The notes: a model not told the origin generated them from the letters alone. 64,000 bases of DNA from Larix kaempferi (GCA_027924585.1 BSBM01000877.1:2481501-2545500), one strand, 5' to 3'; positions 47,601-57,509 are shown, counted from the first letter of the stretch. Made by a program: numbers and translations.

Positions 47601-50600
47601 GGACTTGTAGGAAAGATCGAGTGCTATGACCTGCAAGAGAAGGATGATGATACTTGTTCCGAAGAACAAGTGATGAAGGTTCAACCAAATTTATAAAATC
47701 AACTATACTACAAAAGTACAAGGCAAGGTTCATGATTTCTCTCAAAAAGAGGGAGTCGATTGTGACGAGACGTTGTTGGACGTGAAGTGTATGTGGGGCA
47801 GCCACTAGGATTTGAGATACATGACAGGCAGACCCATGTGTGCAAATTGAAGAAGGCCTTGTACGGTTTGAAACAGGCACCCAGGATGAGGTGTGGCAAA
47901 ATCCAGAAGAACTTTTCTCGAGTCAAGGAAAATATGCGGTAGAGATCCTGAAGAGATTCGGGATGATGGCCACCTATGGCATCGAATCTAAAGTTGTTGT
48001 GTGATACTTCTTCAGAACAAGTAGATGCCACGGTATAAAGGCAGATGATTGGTTCATTGATGTACTTAACGAACAAGAGGCCGGATTTATGCTTTGCAGA
48101 GAATACACTGAGTCAGTACATGGTAGAGCCGAGACGTGTTCACATAGTTGCGACAAAGCATGTGTTGAGGTACCTCGGGGTACGGTTTATTATGGCCTCA
48201 AATATGCATCAGATCAGAGGATTAATCCACAGGCTTATGTTGATGCGGATTGGGTCGGTAGTGTCACGGATAGAAAGGGCACATCAGGGTGCTGCTTTAG
48301 TTTGGGATCTGGTATGATCTCATGGTTCTGTAGGAAGCAAACAAGTGTGGCACTCACTACAGCCGAAGCAAAGTATATGGCAGCTTGTTTGGCAAGCTGT
48401 GAGGCAATATGGCTTCGGAAGTTGCTTGCAAGTTTGTTCGATCTCGAGTTAGAGGCGACTTGTATTCTTTATGCCAAGCAGAGTTATGTGAAGTTGTTTG
48501 AGAACCCGGTGTTTTATGACAAGTCGAAGCACATCAAGATCAGGTATCACTATATCTGAGATATGGTGCAGAAGGGAGCAGTGAGGCTCCAGTATATAGC
48601 AACAAAGAAGCAAATAGCCGATGTGTTGACCAAGCCACTGTCGAGAGTGAAGTTCGAGTACTTCAGGTACAAGCTTGGAGTGGTCTAGATCAAGAGGGAG
48701 TGATGAGCTCGGATAAGGTAGCAGGTAGTCACGGGTTATGTGACGTAATTGAGTCTCCTAGGCTACGAGAGGATCTGGACGTGTGGTGAGGTAACACAGG
48801 TGGTTGCGGTGTGCAACTTAATGGAGCTCTTAGGATGAACCCACCAGATGGCTTGCTTGGTTCATGGAAGAGGACAGTTGCATCTAGTATGAAAAAGGAC
48901 TAGCTCTGCAAGACAATTGCATCTAGTATGAAAAAGGATTAGCTCTACAGGACAGTTGCATCTAGTATGAAAAGGACTAGCTCTGTAGGACAGTTGCATC
49001 TAGTATCAAAGAGGATTGGCTCTGCAGGATAGCTACATCCAGTATGAAAGAGGACTGGCTTTGTAGAGGTGCATCCAGTATGAAAGGGGACTAGCTCTGC
49101 AGGATAGCTACATCCAGTATGAAAGAGGACTGGCTCTGTAGAGGTGCATCCAGTATGAAAGAGGACTGGCTCTGTAGGATAGCTACATCCAGTATGAAAG
49201 AGGACTAGCTCTGTAGAAGTGCATCCAATATGAAAGAGGACTGGCTTTGCAAGATAGCTGCATCCAATATGGAAGAGGACTGGCTCTGTAGAGGTGCATC
49301 CAGTATGAAAGAGGATTGGCTTTGTAGGATAGCGACATCAAGTATGAAAGAGGACTGGCTCTGCAGGATAACTACATCCAGGCTCTGTAGGATAGCTACA
49401 TCCAGTATGAAAGAGGACTGGCTCTATAGAGATGCATCTAATATGAATGAGGATTGTCTCTGTAGAAAGGCGCATCTAGCATGAAAAAGGGCTGGCTCTG
49501 TGAAACTTCTTGTGATGTATAGATTCGGGAGATGTCAAACTACAAAAGTGCAGCAACTGGAAGACGATGGTGACAGTGTCAGAAGAATACCTCCCTTGTT
49601 AAGAGGGAGTTTTGAAGAATGTAACTTTGGAAGATATTCTTATTTTTATCATTTGTATTATTTGTATCGTACTTCCTTCGGGAATTATTATTGATGTAAT
49701 TGATCATGTAAAAATCATTGAAAGAGTCAATGTAAACCCTAATAGGTCGTCCTAGAAAGATCCAGAAAAGATTATTTTATTGTTAACTAGACCATTCAGC
49801 CCTGTTAGGAGAGTTAAGTCGACCTTACTGGGGAAATAGGTCAAGTGAATGATTAGTATAAATGAGAGGCTCGCCCTCATTTGATCACCACACTCACTCA
49901 TCAAGTTCACATGAGTAGAGAGATAGAGTCAAAGAGAGTTGTTTCTTTTGGAGTCTTCTTGTTTTGGGTTATTGCACGAGGATAACTATTGTACATTCTG
50001 ATGAATCTATATTGAAGAAGTTTGCTAGGTTTTTCTGCCCCACAAGGGTTTTCCCAGGATAAATTATTGTGTACTATTGTCTATGCTGTGCTTGTTTATC
50101 TTTCATTGATCCTTATTGTTATTGCACTTAAAATTCTAACAACTTATGCATCATGATCTTGATTCATGTAAACAATCAATTGTGTGCAATTTTTGACATC
50201 AATACCTCATCAATTCAAAGCATTAGAGATATTGAAATCGACCTTCCAGAGATATTCAAAGGTCTGGAGCAGTGTTACAAATATCGTGTCGACAAATATA
50301 TCGCCAAGGGTCCAAAAATAAAATATCGGATTTATCGGGGAAAATGTCGGCAAACATCAGCAATATATCAGCGAATTTAAAAAATACAAGCATATTGATT
50401 TTTTTACTCAGCCAATATTTCCCAATTTTTGGCGATATTTTTTGATTTTTGTCAATTTTTTCAAAAGATCGCGATATTTTAAAATGGCGATCTTTTCCAG
50501 CGATATTATCGCCAAGCTAGGAACATCGCGATATATTGCGATGTTGGCGATATATTGCCGATCGCGATGTTGGCGATATATTGCTGATATTTGTAACACT

Positions 50601-53600
50601 AGTCTGGAGGTTCATTGGTCAAGTTTGACTTTTTCAGAAATTTGACTTGGTCAACAAGGCAGTTTGACCTGGTCAACCAAACTGAACAACATAGCATACA
50701 CTTATGTCATCATCATTCAACTATTACATGACTTTGGAAGCTAATTGGATCCTTCCATCCTTCATTACATGCATATTTGGACTAATAGGTTATTAATTAG
50801 ACCTTTCCTAAGGTTTAATTTTAAAAATGCTCAATTCCAAATTCAATTATTTGGATTAGATTGTAAAAGACATTTTTAGAGAGAATTAATCTATGGTTTT
50901 TTATTGATAGGATCTTCACTGGCTAATTGAACATCATCAAAGGAAATTCCCCCTCAAATCTCACATGGTTTCAACATTTTTGGATTAATAGAAATTAATA
51001 AATCAGTTTTATAACTATTAATTTGAGGATTTGGCATTTTGTGTCTCTCTTAATACTACATGGACATCCCTTGTACCAATGATTGATTACTTGGCATATT
51101 TTGATGGCCCACATGAGCAAGTCAAATTTGAGGGGGGTACACTTGGCAAAAAAAAGGCAACTTGGTTGGTTGAGATCTTCAACATTTGATCACCTTCTTC
51201 CACTTCAGAAATCAACACCATAATGAGGCATTTATTCATCATCTACATGGCATTCGAACACCACTATTGGCATTTTTCTCAGCCATATCAAAATAATGAA
51301 TTTCAGGGGGGCACATTTGTCGAGTGAATTATTTTTCTCCACATCACTCAGCTTGACATTACAGTCCACTTCAATTATCTAGCATTATGAGGCGTTCATC
51401 TTGATCCCATTTGACATCTACTTCAGCATTTTTGAGGCCGGCAATGAGGGGGTTTTTTTTAGAGGGCCAAATCAGCCAAGTGAGGCATACTTGTTGAGCT
51501 GAGCCCATGGTTTTGTAACAACACCTTGTATTTTCCCATGGTATTTGGCGCCTTGTATTAAGGATCTTGTTCAATAAAAGGAAGAGACCTCCACCATTGT
51601 TCAGGGGGGTGCCGTATTGGAGAGTTGAGAAAAAATTTGCTAATATAATTTTGTTCTTCAAATTCTTGTGTCTTGTGGATGGTGCATTTTGATCTTCATT
51701 GCTCTTCATGGTGAATGTGCTGTGATTCATTGCCAAAAAAAAAATTTCTTTGCTTTGGTAAGATTTGTGGTATTTTTGCCATAGATTTTCTGAGGTTTTC
51801 GTTTTTGTAGTTAAGAACTTCATATTTTTCTCGGTTGAAGTTTATGATTTATTAACTCATTATATGAATCTCACCTTCCTTTTAGCTGTGTAGCAAAGAT
51901 CTCACAAGTTGCAGGTTGTTTTAGTTGGAGAATGGAATTCCTTGGTTGGATACCCCACTTCTTCAAGCATTGGAAGAGCAAAGAGCACAAATTCCTCCCT
52001 TCACTTTCAAATTTCTGCATTTTATCTTTGCTTACTTTCTCATATTAAAATCTTGTTCTATATTTCATTTACAACTTCTATTATTGTGCAAATTTACTTG
52101 TCCAAATTTCATAAATTTTTCATACTTATTGTACCATAACACTAATAGTGTCCAAGAGTGGTTTTGGGCATTTTCTGTCAATTGTTGCTTACTGTTTTTT
52201 GCAGGTTTATGATAGTACAAGGGGATATTATGCTCAAATTTGGCCACAACTAGTTGCAAAGGGCGTCCAAAAGAAGCCATCTCAAGTGCCTTGCAAGAAA
52301 ATGGTCAAAATCTCTCTTCTCTTTCATTTTTCCACCACTTCTAAAGTGTTGAAATTTCTTTTGTTGTAACAAGTTTAAGAGAGTCTCTTGAACTTGATTC
52401 CTTGTTTATTTCAAAAGATATATTTGAGTTTCATTTTTCAGCCATCCCTTGCATGTAAAGGAAGTTGGGCTTGCCCACCCTTGCATTGCAAATGAAGAAG
52501 AGCTAGAGTTTGTACTTGGATTATTTTCAGCATTTTACTTTATTCATTTGCCCATTTGCCCCATCTCTTCCTTAGGAAGAGGATAGTGTGGCTGGGTTAA
52601 TTGTTAATTTACTTCTTGTTTGCCATTCATTGCTTACAAAGGAAGTTGGGTGCTCCCACCCTTGTAAGCAAAAGAGAAATGGCTAGGACTTAATTTACTT
52701 CTTATTGCATTGATTTAATTTGTTGCCCACACCTTGCATGTGAAGTGGCTTTGCTCTCCTGCAAAATAGTGCTGGTTAGTGCTTTCTTGTAGCATTTTTA
52801 TTTTTTTCTGAAGCAAATAAACCTTTCCTCGCTTTTGCCCCGTATTCACTCCCCTTGCCAGTTAATTCGATCTCAGGTGACAAGAAAGGGCAAGAGAATG
52901 AATTGGCTAGAATAATAGGCACTTTAACAATTTATCTGAAAGTTGGGAAAAAAAAGATTGATTCGTCGAGTTAGAGGGGTAGAGGTTGTTGGGAGCCTCG
53001 TGGCACTTTGTGTCCTACTGTTCAACACCCGACAATTTTCGGAGTTGATTTGTGGAGCTAGAAGGGAACCTCATGTTCGCTTGTTGAGCACCCAACAATT
53101 TCTCTCAAATTGAAAGATAATTGTTGAAGTTAGGCACATTAGTTTAGAACAATCTTCTCTTTTTTTTTGCACTATCAACACACATTAATCCCCTAAGCTA
53201 AAGTGAGACCTAAAACCATTTAAAATTTAAAGGACCACTTGCAAAACATCTTATTTTCTAGGCACATTTATTTCGTTTCAAGTTCTTTACTTTCAAAACA
53301 AGTTATTTCAAGTCCAAGTATATTTCATGGTTAGTTAAGTGATATTTTGCAAACAAGTCATTTATTTTAATTCTTGCAATTTTTGAATGTTCTAAATTTG
53401 GGAAAGCAAATCATTGCAATTTGTTGTGTATCTTGTATGATTAATTGAACAAATATTGATTTATTGTTGACTCCATAGCCCAAGTAGAGTGGGAACTGGT
53501 TATTTGATTGTTTCATTCTTATTTACTTGAGTGTCAAAGTAAGGTTTTCCTATCATTGAATATTTGCATTTTGCATGAATGCTTGTCATATAACCTTAGC

Positions 53601-56316
53601 CAAATTTAATTGAATTTTAACTCCTAAAATAAAGCTTTTGAAAACTTAGTAAATAGGGACTACCCCCTTGACCTTTGGGAGTTGGGTCTAAACGGAGGAG
53701 TTAGGAATCGAGGTGACAGTGGGTTCTAATCTCATAGTTGCCCCTTAAGAACACACCTAGTGGTTTGGAGACTTTTCAGCGGTTAAGTGTGTTTAAGGTG
53801 GCAACAGAAACTCCAAATAAACCTGCTTCACAGTTGCTTCAGTCTGTCGATGTTGGCACTAGCTCCTCGAGGGCTTATCGTAGGCGTACTCGTGGTTAGG
53901 CATGAGACTCGAGTACATGGAGACATTGTCTATTTTGGTTCTATATTTCTGTTATGAGACTGTATTTTGAACTTGCACCAATCTGATTTTTAAATCAGTA
54001 TGGTTTATGTTTATGGTTATTATTTATGGTTTACGAACACTATTTAATTTTTTGCATACAAAAATTGATGATTGTGTTATGTCGTATAATCGTCGTTTAT
54101 GAGACAATGTTATGAATTATTGCATAAAATGTAGTTTTATAGCTTATATGGATTGGAAATGCTTTTAAAGTTTTCACCTCTATTTTGTCCCCAAAATGTA
54201 CAATATTTTTATTTTTTTCCTATTTGCCGAGTCTTGCCGGGTCTTTCCCGAGTCTACGAGTCATATGCCCACCGAGTCTTTGTCAAGTCCGAGTTGTGCA
54301 ACAATGATGATGATAATTTGAATCCGCTCTAATAATATGTTATTTTTCTAAATAAACAAAAAACTTTGCAAACATGACTAGAAACACATTGAACAACTCA
54401 TGTAAAATATACGCTTTTATTATAATGAAGTCATTGAATACATTGACATTGAATCTCTTTTATAGAGTCCATCGGCGGTCAGATAACCTAACTACCTAAT
54501 TTAACTATTTTTATTAATAATCATATTAATGACAATTAATGCTGATGGCTAATCCCTTTATACAAAATGACTTTATTACATTACTGAAGCCTTCTATTCT
54601 AACAGAAACTGCTCCCATTGTATTTTCAGTCAATGACTTCACCACCCCCTTTGATCAATTTTCGTTGCAGAGGTTGTGAATACCCATGGTGCTTTTCATG
54701 TTTATGATTCTTTTTCCCATCTTAAAGTAGTTATAAACAGTTCCAGTTGCACTTTTGAAAATATCGACAATGACACCCAGTGATCCTTCTAATGGATATC
54801 CAACGACTGATCATTCAATTTGTACATTGATTATCAAATTAATATTTTTAGACAAGCATATACAGCTAGGAACTTGCAAGGGCTTAGTCGAAAAAGGAAA
54901 AATATCTGCAAGATCAAACATACATTGAATGCTAAGAAAAAGTCAAACGCTGCACATACCCATTTGGACAGATTGCACGCCATACTGAAACGTGATGATT
55001 CTTATTCCAACGTGTTCTCTGTTCCAGAAAAAGAATATGGATAAGAATTTGGACTTGTAACTATGACATGTTGAAAGAGTAATTTTTGTCCCATGTCCAG
55101 TATGTAAGAACATTTAAAGAAGGTTGGACACTCAAAGTGGATTTGGATGGCACAATTTGAGGAAAACATAGTACATAAACAAGAAACCTAACAAGCTCTG
55201 ACTTGGAAAGTGTTCAATAAAATCGGAGAAGAGGAAGAAGGGGCACATAATTAAAAGTATGGGAAAGGGAAAAAATTAAAAGGTCAAATGAAGGCCTAAA
55301 GTCACAAACCTGGTCAGACCATACAAGAGTTAGTTTGTTTATAAACTTTCCACTGGCAAAGGTACCATATGTAGAGCTTGATACAGCTAATGCATGCTCT
55401 GTGTCTTTACGTTGCAAACGTTTTGAATCACTGTATGAAAGTGAGTCCGTATCTCTGTCAACCATAGATTGTCCTGCAGTAGTACCTAAAAGAGAAGCAA
55501 AGGTTGCCATGCCAGGAATGGCCATTGGTGCTGTAAATCCAGTGAACATTCCAAGTGTTGCTCCAGCCCCTGCACCAGCTCCCACACCAGCATATGGTTT
55601 TCTTACCATTTTCTTCTCCTGTCCCTGCATAATACAAACAACTTGGACTCAAGAATAAAGGGCCATGAAAAGAAAATTATAGATCACATGCATATATAGT
55701 ATATACCTGATATTGAACCACTGAACGATCGGACCCATAAGTAATCATAGCTTGCTGAATGGCAGAAAATATTTCTTCTGCCTGTCGAGATTCACAATGG
55801 CATTTGATCACATGATTTGTTTCCTTGGATTCAAATATTCTAGAGTCTTGAGGTGAAGTACGTAAGTGAACGACCAACTGCGAAGGTGAGGAACCTGGAG
55901 GGTCCTTTTTCCCACGCCTTGGTTCTACTTTTGAGAGATCATTCCATGTTACATCCCATAATACTGTACAAGGCTCTCTTAATGGATCTATTTTTCTCTG
56001 GACACTCGTTTGTGTTGGATGCTGCAGCCATAAGGAATGAAATTACACTACCATCAGCCAATATGATGAAATTGAAATGACATATTCAAAGTATAACAGT
56101 GAACAGAAGTGAGAAAATGTGACAAGTTCTCTATCAAAACAGGGAAGATATACATACTTGTAGCAGCATTACTCGATGATTGGTGATCATAACAGTTCTT
56201 CCCTTTGGTAAGTTAAAATGATCTTCATATACATCTGAGAAGGCAAACTTGCCACGGACTTTGAAAATGTCTATTTGACCAAATGAGGCACCACACTCAG
56301 CAAGTTGTAGGAGAAC
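33435..56316 (-). CDS. VPS13-like lipid-transfer protein, C-terminal exons
   Basis: Six minus-strand exons join without a stop: 56316-56158, 56021-55707, 55624-55310, 55018-54960, 34099-33988, 33749-33435. Together they encode about 424 residues, in order: a PH-like domain (FGQIDIFKVRGKFAFSDVYE... NHRVMLLQ | HPTQTS... WDVTWNDLSKVE... ETNHVIKCHCESRQAEEIF), a Gly/Ala-rich linker (YAGVGAGAGAGATLGMFTGF), then two Vps62/DUF946-type repeats (VSVWRAICPNG|YISVGDIV... and LTIWTPRAPPGYVAIGCVIV... DLWKCSLWRVQNDAHTFIA), ending SIAFSVRT-stop. This order is that of the C-terminus of plant VPS13 (large chorein proteins that move lipids between membranes at contact sites). All junctions are GT-AG and phase-consistent; introns are 136, 82, 291, 20,860 and 238 bp. 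The fourth intron carries Copia-2 and other elements, antisense or anonymous to the gene. The gene looks intact here, but its 5' exons are not in view. No clear poly(A) signal close to the stop was found; AATAAA occurs at 32501-32506 on the minus strand. Confidence 0.9.
33988..34099 (-). CDS. VPS13-like exon after the 20.9-kb intron
   Basis: 112 nt. Acceptor gtttcag|ATACAT, donor GATTTG|gtaaga. Encodes YISVGDIVCRSSDPPTSVMV and ends LQPSGFDL, the second half of the first Vps62-type repeat. Confidence 0.9.
36362..37977. mobile_element. Non-autonomous hAT-like element (1,616 bp)
   Basis: Flanked by an 8-bp direct repeat GTTTGAAG (36354-36361 and 37978-37985). Ends are imperfect inverted repeats: CTAAGCTACGGGGAATCGC at the left and, inverted, CAAGGCTGTTGGGAGCGC at the right. 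Subterminal sequence is crowded with GCGATTCC/TCGATTCC and GCTCCCG motifs. No transposase ORF. The 8-bp duplication and C(A/T)ARG-type ends fit the hAT superfamily. Confidence 0.72.
38040..39600. other. Degenerate repeat, possibly LTR-like on the minus strand
   Basis: No gene. On the minus strand a CTATTTAAGG box near 38.54 kb precedes R/U5-like text. Minus-strand ORFs at 38613-38269, 39213-38851 and 39352-39110 match nothing recognised. The phrase 'ttgacctggtcaaactggatttgaccaggtcaa' near 39.55 kb is an inverted motif pair, echoed at 50.63-50.69 kb. Confidence 0.35.
40089..40430. repeat. 91-bp tandem array, about 3.7 units
   Basis: cccttttgggg recurs at 40089, 40180, 40271 and 40362, with gcatgtgcttagaagcac following each. 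Units are over 95% alike. ORFs starting at 40107 and 40198 are repeat translations. Confidence 0.95.
43596..44142 (+). repeat. LTR of a further copia element (Copia-4 fragment)
   Basis: 547 bp, TGTTGGATCTTGTGCAACTT to GAAAATCTAACA, directly followed by the PBS TGGTATCAGAGC (44143-44154) and about 0.2 kb of leader. The rest of the element is absent. Sequence order (CCTCCTAAGGGAG, TAAAACCCTTGAAAGAATC) is that of a distant relative of the Copia-2 LTR. Confidence 0.85.
44143..44154 (+). promoter_or_regulatory. Primer-binding site of the Copia-4 fragment
   Basis: TGGTATCAGAGC, the standard plant copia site for initiator tRNA-Met, immediately after the LTR. Confidence 0.88.
44651..44687. repeat. 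(AT)n microsatellite
   Basis: About 18 AT dinucleotides inside the nested element. Confidence 0.97.
45263..45273 (+). promoter_or_regulatory. Primer-binding site of Copia-2
   Basis: CGGTATCAGAG, one base from TGGTATCAGAG, directly after the 5' LTR. Confidence 0.85.
45894..46720 (+). pseudogene. Copia-2 gag (decayed)
   Basis: ATG at 45894 opens MTNHTKLEDKLEGANNFRAK, typical copia gag. A TAA follows after DN (about 46000), then the frame continues (IKDHLIPHISSLQTSREMF, KMTLRTQLKGVNMQSSESIQ, LVMTTLNGLPRSWESFIQG). The zinc knuckle is CYNCDEMGHIA(stop)NCPKK: a CX2CX4HX4C box whose Trp codon is now TGA at 46631. Small frame changes precede it. Nucleocapsid/UBN2-type gag, inactive. Confidence 0.85.
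46800..47035 (+). pseudogene. Copia-2 GAG-pre-integrase fragment
   Basis: The open stretch 46808-47035 reads LWNQVNYGTEGLHIYKALPI... ICKGSARGKNVKSSFSRSD, matching the pre-integrase zinc region of copia pol (normally LWHRRFGHL...C..C). The first His residues are changed. Protease is missing upstream, and the integrase core is missing downstream. Confidence 0.75.
47385..47640 (+). repeat. Non-coding block shared with Copia-1
   Basis: Counterpart of 2080-2345 (minus). It sits in place of the integrase core/RT. See that entry. Confidence 0.8.
47868..48687 (+). pseudogene. Copia-2 RT C-terminus and RNase H (decayed)
   Basis: Begins with a broken RT end (SSQGKYAVEILKRFGM), then RNase H: the open part 48089-48559 has YVDADWVGSVTDRKGTSGCC, SVALTTAEAKYMAACLAS and WLRKLLASLFDLE. 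The first Asp and the Glu are present. The usual CDNQS reads YAKQS, so the next Asp is lost. After a TGA the frame continues RLQYIATKKQIADVLTKPLS. Inactive. Confidence 0.87.
48692..48700 (+). promoter_or_regulatory. Internal polypurine tract of Copia-2
   Basis: AAGAGGGAG just after the RNase H end, identical to the LTR-adjacent tract at 49601-49609. Confidence 0.55.
48866..49497 (+). repeat. 35-40-bp minisatellite in the Copia-2 3' region
   Basis: About 16 units built on 'gcatccagtatgaaagaggactggctctgtaggatagcta'. Early units are 38-40 bp (ctagtatgaaa at 48883, 48923, 48962); later ones alternate between longer and shorter forms. The ORF across 49230-49484 (MKEDWLCRIATSS repeats) is a translation of the array. 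Confidence 0.93.
49601..49609 (+). promoter_or_regulatory. Polypurine tract next to the Copia-2 3' LTR
   Basis: AAGAGGGAG ends one base before the LTR start at 49610. Confidence 0.85.
49610..50141 (+). repeat. 3' LTR of Copia-2 (532 bp)
   Basis: Begins TTTTGAAGAATGTAAC (second base mutated from TGTTG) and ends ATTCTAACA, followed by ACTTA. TATA box TATAAAT at 49857-49863. It shows the intact site for the element nested in the 5' LTR. Confidence 0.93.
50270..50601. mobile_element. 332-bp hAT MITE
   Basis: Exact 8-bp target duplication GTCTGGAG (50262-50269, 50602-50609). Terminal inverted repeats (C/T)AGTGTTACAAATATC are perfect over 15 bp. The interior is packed with GCGATAT/ATATCGC and GGCGATATATTGC motifs. 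No coding capacity. Confidence 0.92.
50610..54959. other. Intronic repeats without a recognised gene
   Basis: Contains the phrase 'tttgacctggtcaacc' near 50.66 kb (as at 39.55 kb), diverged pairs such as 'aaaggaagttggg(c/t)..cccacccttg' at 52.46 and 52.64 kb, 'caacacccgacaattt/agcacccaacaattt' near 53.0-53.1 kb, and a cluster of (C)CGAGTC motifs at 54226-54299. ORFs at 51371-51823 (minus) and elsewhere look random. Confidence 0.4.
54960..55018 (-). CDS. VPS13-like 59-nt micro-exon
   Basis: Starts phase 0 after tggaacag and ends in phase 2 at AATGG|gtatgt. Encodes RTRWNKNHHVSVWRAICPN plus GG of a split Gly codon that the exon at 34099 completes (GG|A), giving ...ICPNGYISVGD, the expected join between the two halves of a Vps62-type repeat. 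It lies 291 bp from the previous exon. Confidence 0.85.
55310..55624 (-). CDS. VPS13-like exon: Gly/Ala-rich linker
   Basis: 105 codons, phase 0. Acceptor tatgcag|GGACAG, donor GACCAG|gtttgt. Contains YAGVGAGAGAGATLGMFTGF and ends GKFINKLTLVWSDQ. If the donor were not used, the frame would run on to a stop at 55214; the next exon makes splicing far more likely. Confidence 0.88.
55707..56021 (-). CDS. VPS13-like exon: PH-like domain, main part
   Basis: 105 codons, phase 0 at both ends. Acceptor gctgcag|CATCC, donor TATCAG|gtatat. Contains LREPCTVLWDVTWNDLSKVE, KKDPPGSSPSQLVVHLRT and ETNHVIKCHCESRQAEEIF. Confidence 0.92.
56158..56316 (-). CDS. VPS13-like exon (first in window): PH-like domain start
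   Basis: 53 codons, phase 0 at both ends. Acceptor ...ttatgtaag|GTTCTC, donor CTACAA|gtatgt. Encodes LLQLAECGASFGQIDIFKVR and ends NHRVMLLQ. Confidence 0.88.
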
Positions 56317-56957
56317 CTTACATAATAAAAGGTAAAGCCATCAGTCTGGAGTATTTTGGCAGTTGCAAAGGTACACTGATATCAAAGAATGTTCTACAGT
56401 CTTCCAGATTGAAATCACAGAACATAAAATTACTGTTTTATTCAATCACTCAAATATGACATCACTCTTTCTACCAAAATATAGCAGGCAGATTTACACT
56501 ACTATCTTCTGTACTTGGTGTCTTTTATAATATACTTCTCAATCATAGGATGGGCTTCCCATTCTCAATACAGTTGTAGAAAGATAATTTGTTTTCAAAT
56601 GAATATGGGAGAATGCAATGGCTGAGATGTGAGTGTCTCACTTCCTATATTATCTATGTTTCTATTCATCTTGAATAAAAAGATAAAAAGAAAGAAATGA
56701 TATTGCTGTCCACGAGTGACCAAAGATAGATCAACAAGATTAGAGTCTAATATAATTAGAGTTCCGTATATTTATAATGGTCATAGCTTGTAATACAGAG
56801 TTAGAGTTATGATATGTTAATGAAGTGCTATCATAATAAAGTGACTTAAAAGTTAATTAGCTGCATGTCACTTCATAGTTATGCAAGCAGTTTCATAATC
56901 TACATCTCTTTCATGAAATGAATGAAACATCTCTATGTATTGAATTTCACAGGATTG

Positions 56958-56960
<3 letters not shown>

Positions 56961-56993
<33 letters not shown>
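56961..56993. repeat. (CT)n microsatellite
   Basis: About 16 CT dinucleotides. Confidence 0.97.
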
Positions 56994-56995
<2 letters not shown>

Positions 56996-57509
56996 CACAT
57001 ATTTCTTCACTCTCCCCCACAACTTCTCTGAAATATGACTTCACCAGTAATAAATTTCAGGAAGCTTCCCAAGACTCCTTTCATACCCTTCATACACTAG
57101 TATGATGACGATTGTACAGATATATATAGAAAGTTCAAACGACCCAGCCATTCCTCCTGACATAACCGCAATCACACCCAAGGAATATCACCATATTCTT
57201 AGATGAAAGAAACGTAGGCTCTTCATTTTTAAGAGGAGAGAATTTCTTTCTCCTTTTCACATCACCAAGACCTTTTGATGCACTCTCCTCTCTCACAAAA
57301 AATACTCCTTTCTCTACAATGTTCTTGGCCATCTTACCTACTCAGGTCTTCTTTCCCCCTTTCTCTTGTAATTTTTCCACCTCCAACCTTATTCAGAGAG
57401 CCATCCGAAGTTTTAACACTAGTAAATTTACTCACCTAGAAGGCCTCGGTGTAAATTCCTCAAATACGGGATGGAACTTACTACCCCCTCTATTTGCATA
57501 GGTTATCAC

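Larger units (their letters stand above)
41926..50141 (+). mobile_element. Copia-2: Ty1/copia retrotransposon with nested insertion
   Basis: A plus-strand element with both LTRs and a 5-bp target-site duplication ACTTA (41921-41925 and 50142-50146). The 5' LTR is split by a 2,790-bp element. Internally: PBS, gag remnant, a GAG-pre-integrase fragment, the block shared with Copia-1, an RNase H remnant, an internal PPT, a minisatellite, then PPT and 3' LTR. Protease, most of integrase and most of RT are deleted. The element lies antisense within the VPS13-like gene's giant intron. Confidence 0.93.
34100..54959 (-). other. Giant intron of the VPS13-like gene (20,860 bp)
   Basis: Bounded by donor GG|gtatgt and acceptor ttcag|AT. 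Contents listed separately: hAT-like element 36362-37977, 91-bp array, Copia-2 with nested element, hAT MITE. The rest (34.1-36.3, 38.0-40.0, 40.4-41.9 and 50.6-54.9 kb) shows degenerate repeats and LTR-like phrases but no gene. Confidence 0.85.

Noticed and set aside
49230-49484. 84-codon ORF with MKEDWLCRIATSS repeats
   Set aside because: It is the translation of the Copia-2 minisatellite; no separate coding evidence.
55214-55309. Extension of the VPS13-like linker exon to a stop at 55214
   Set aside because: A donor at 55309 followed by in-phase exons that complete the Vps62-type repeats is far better supported.
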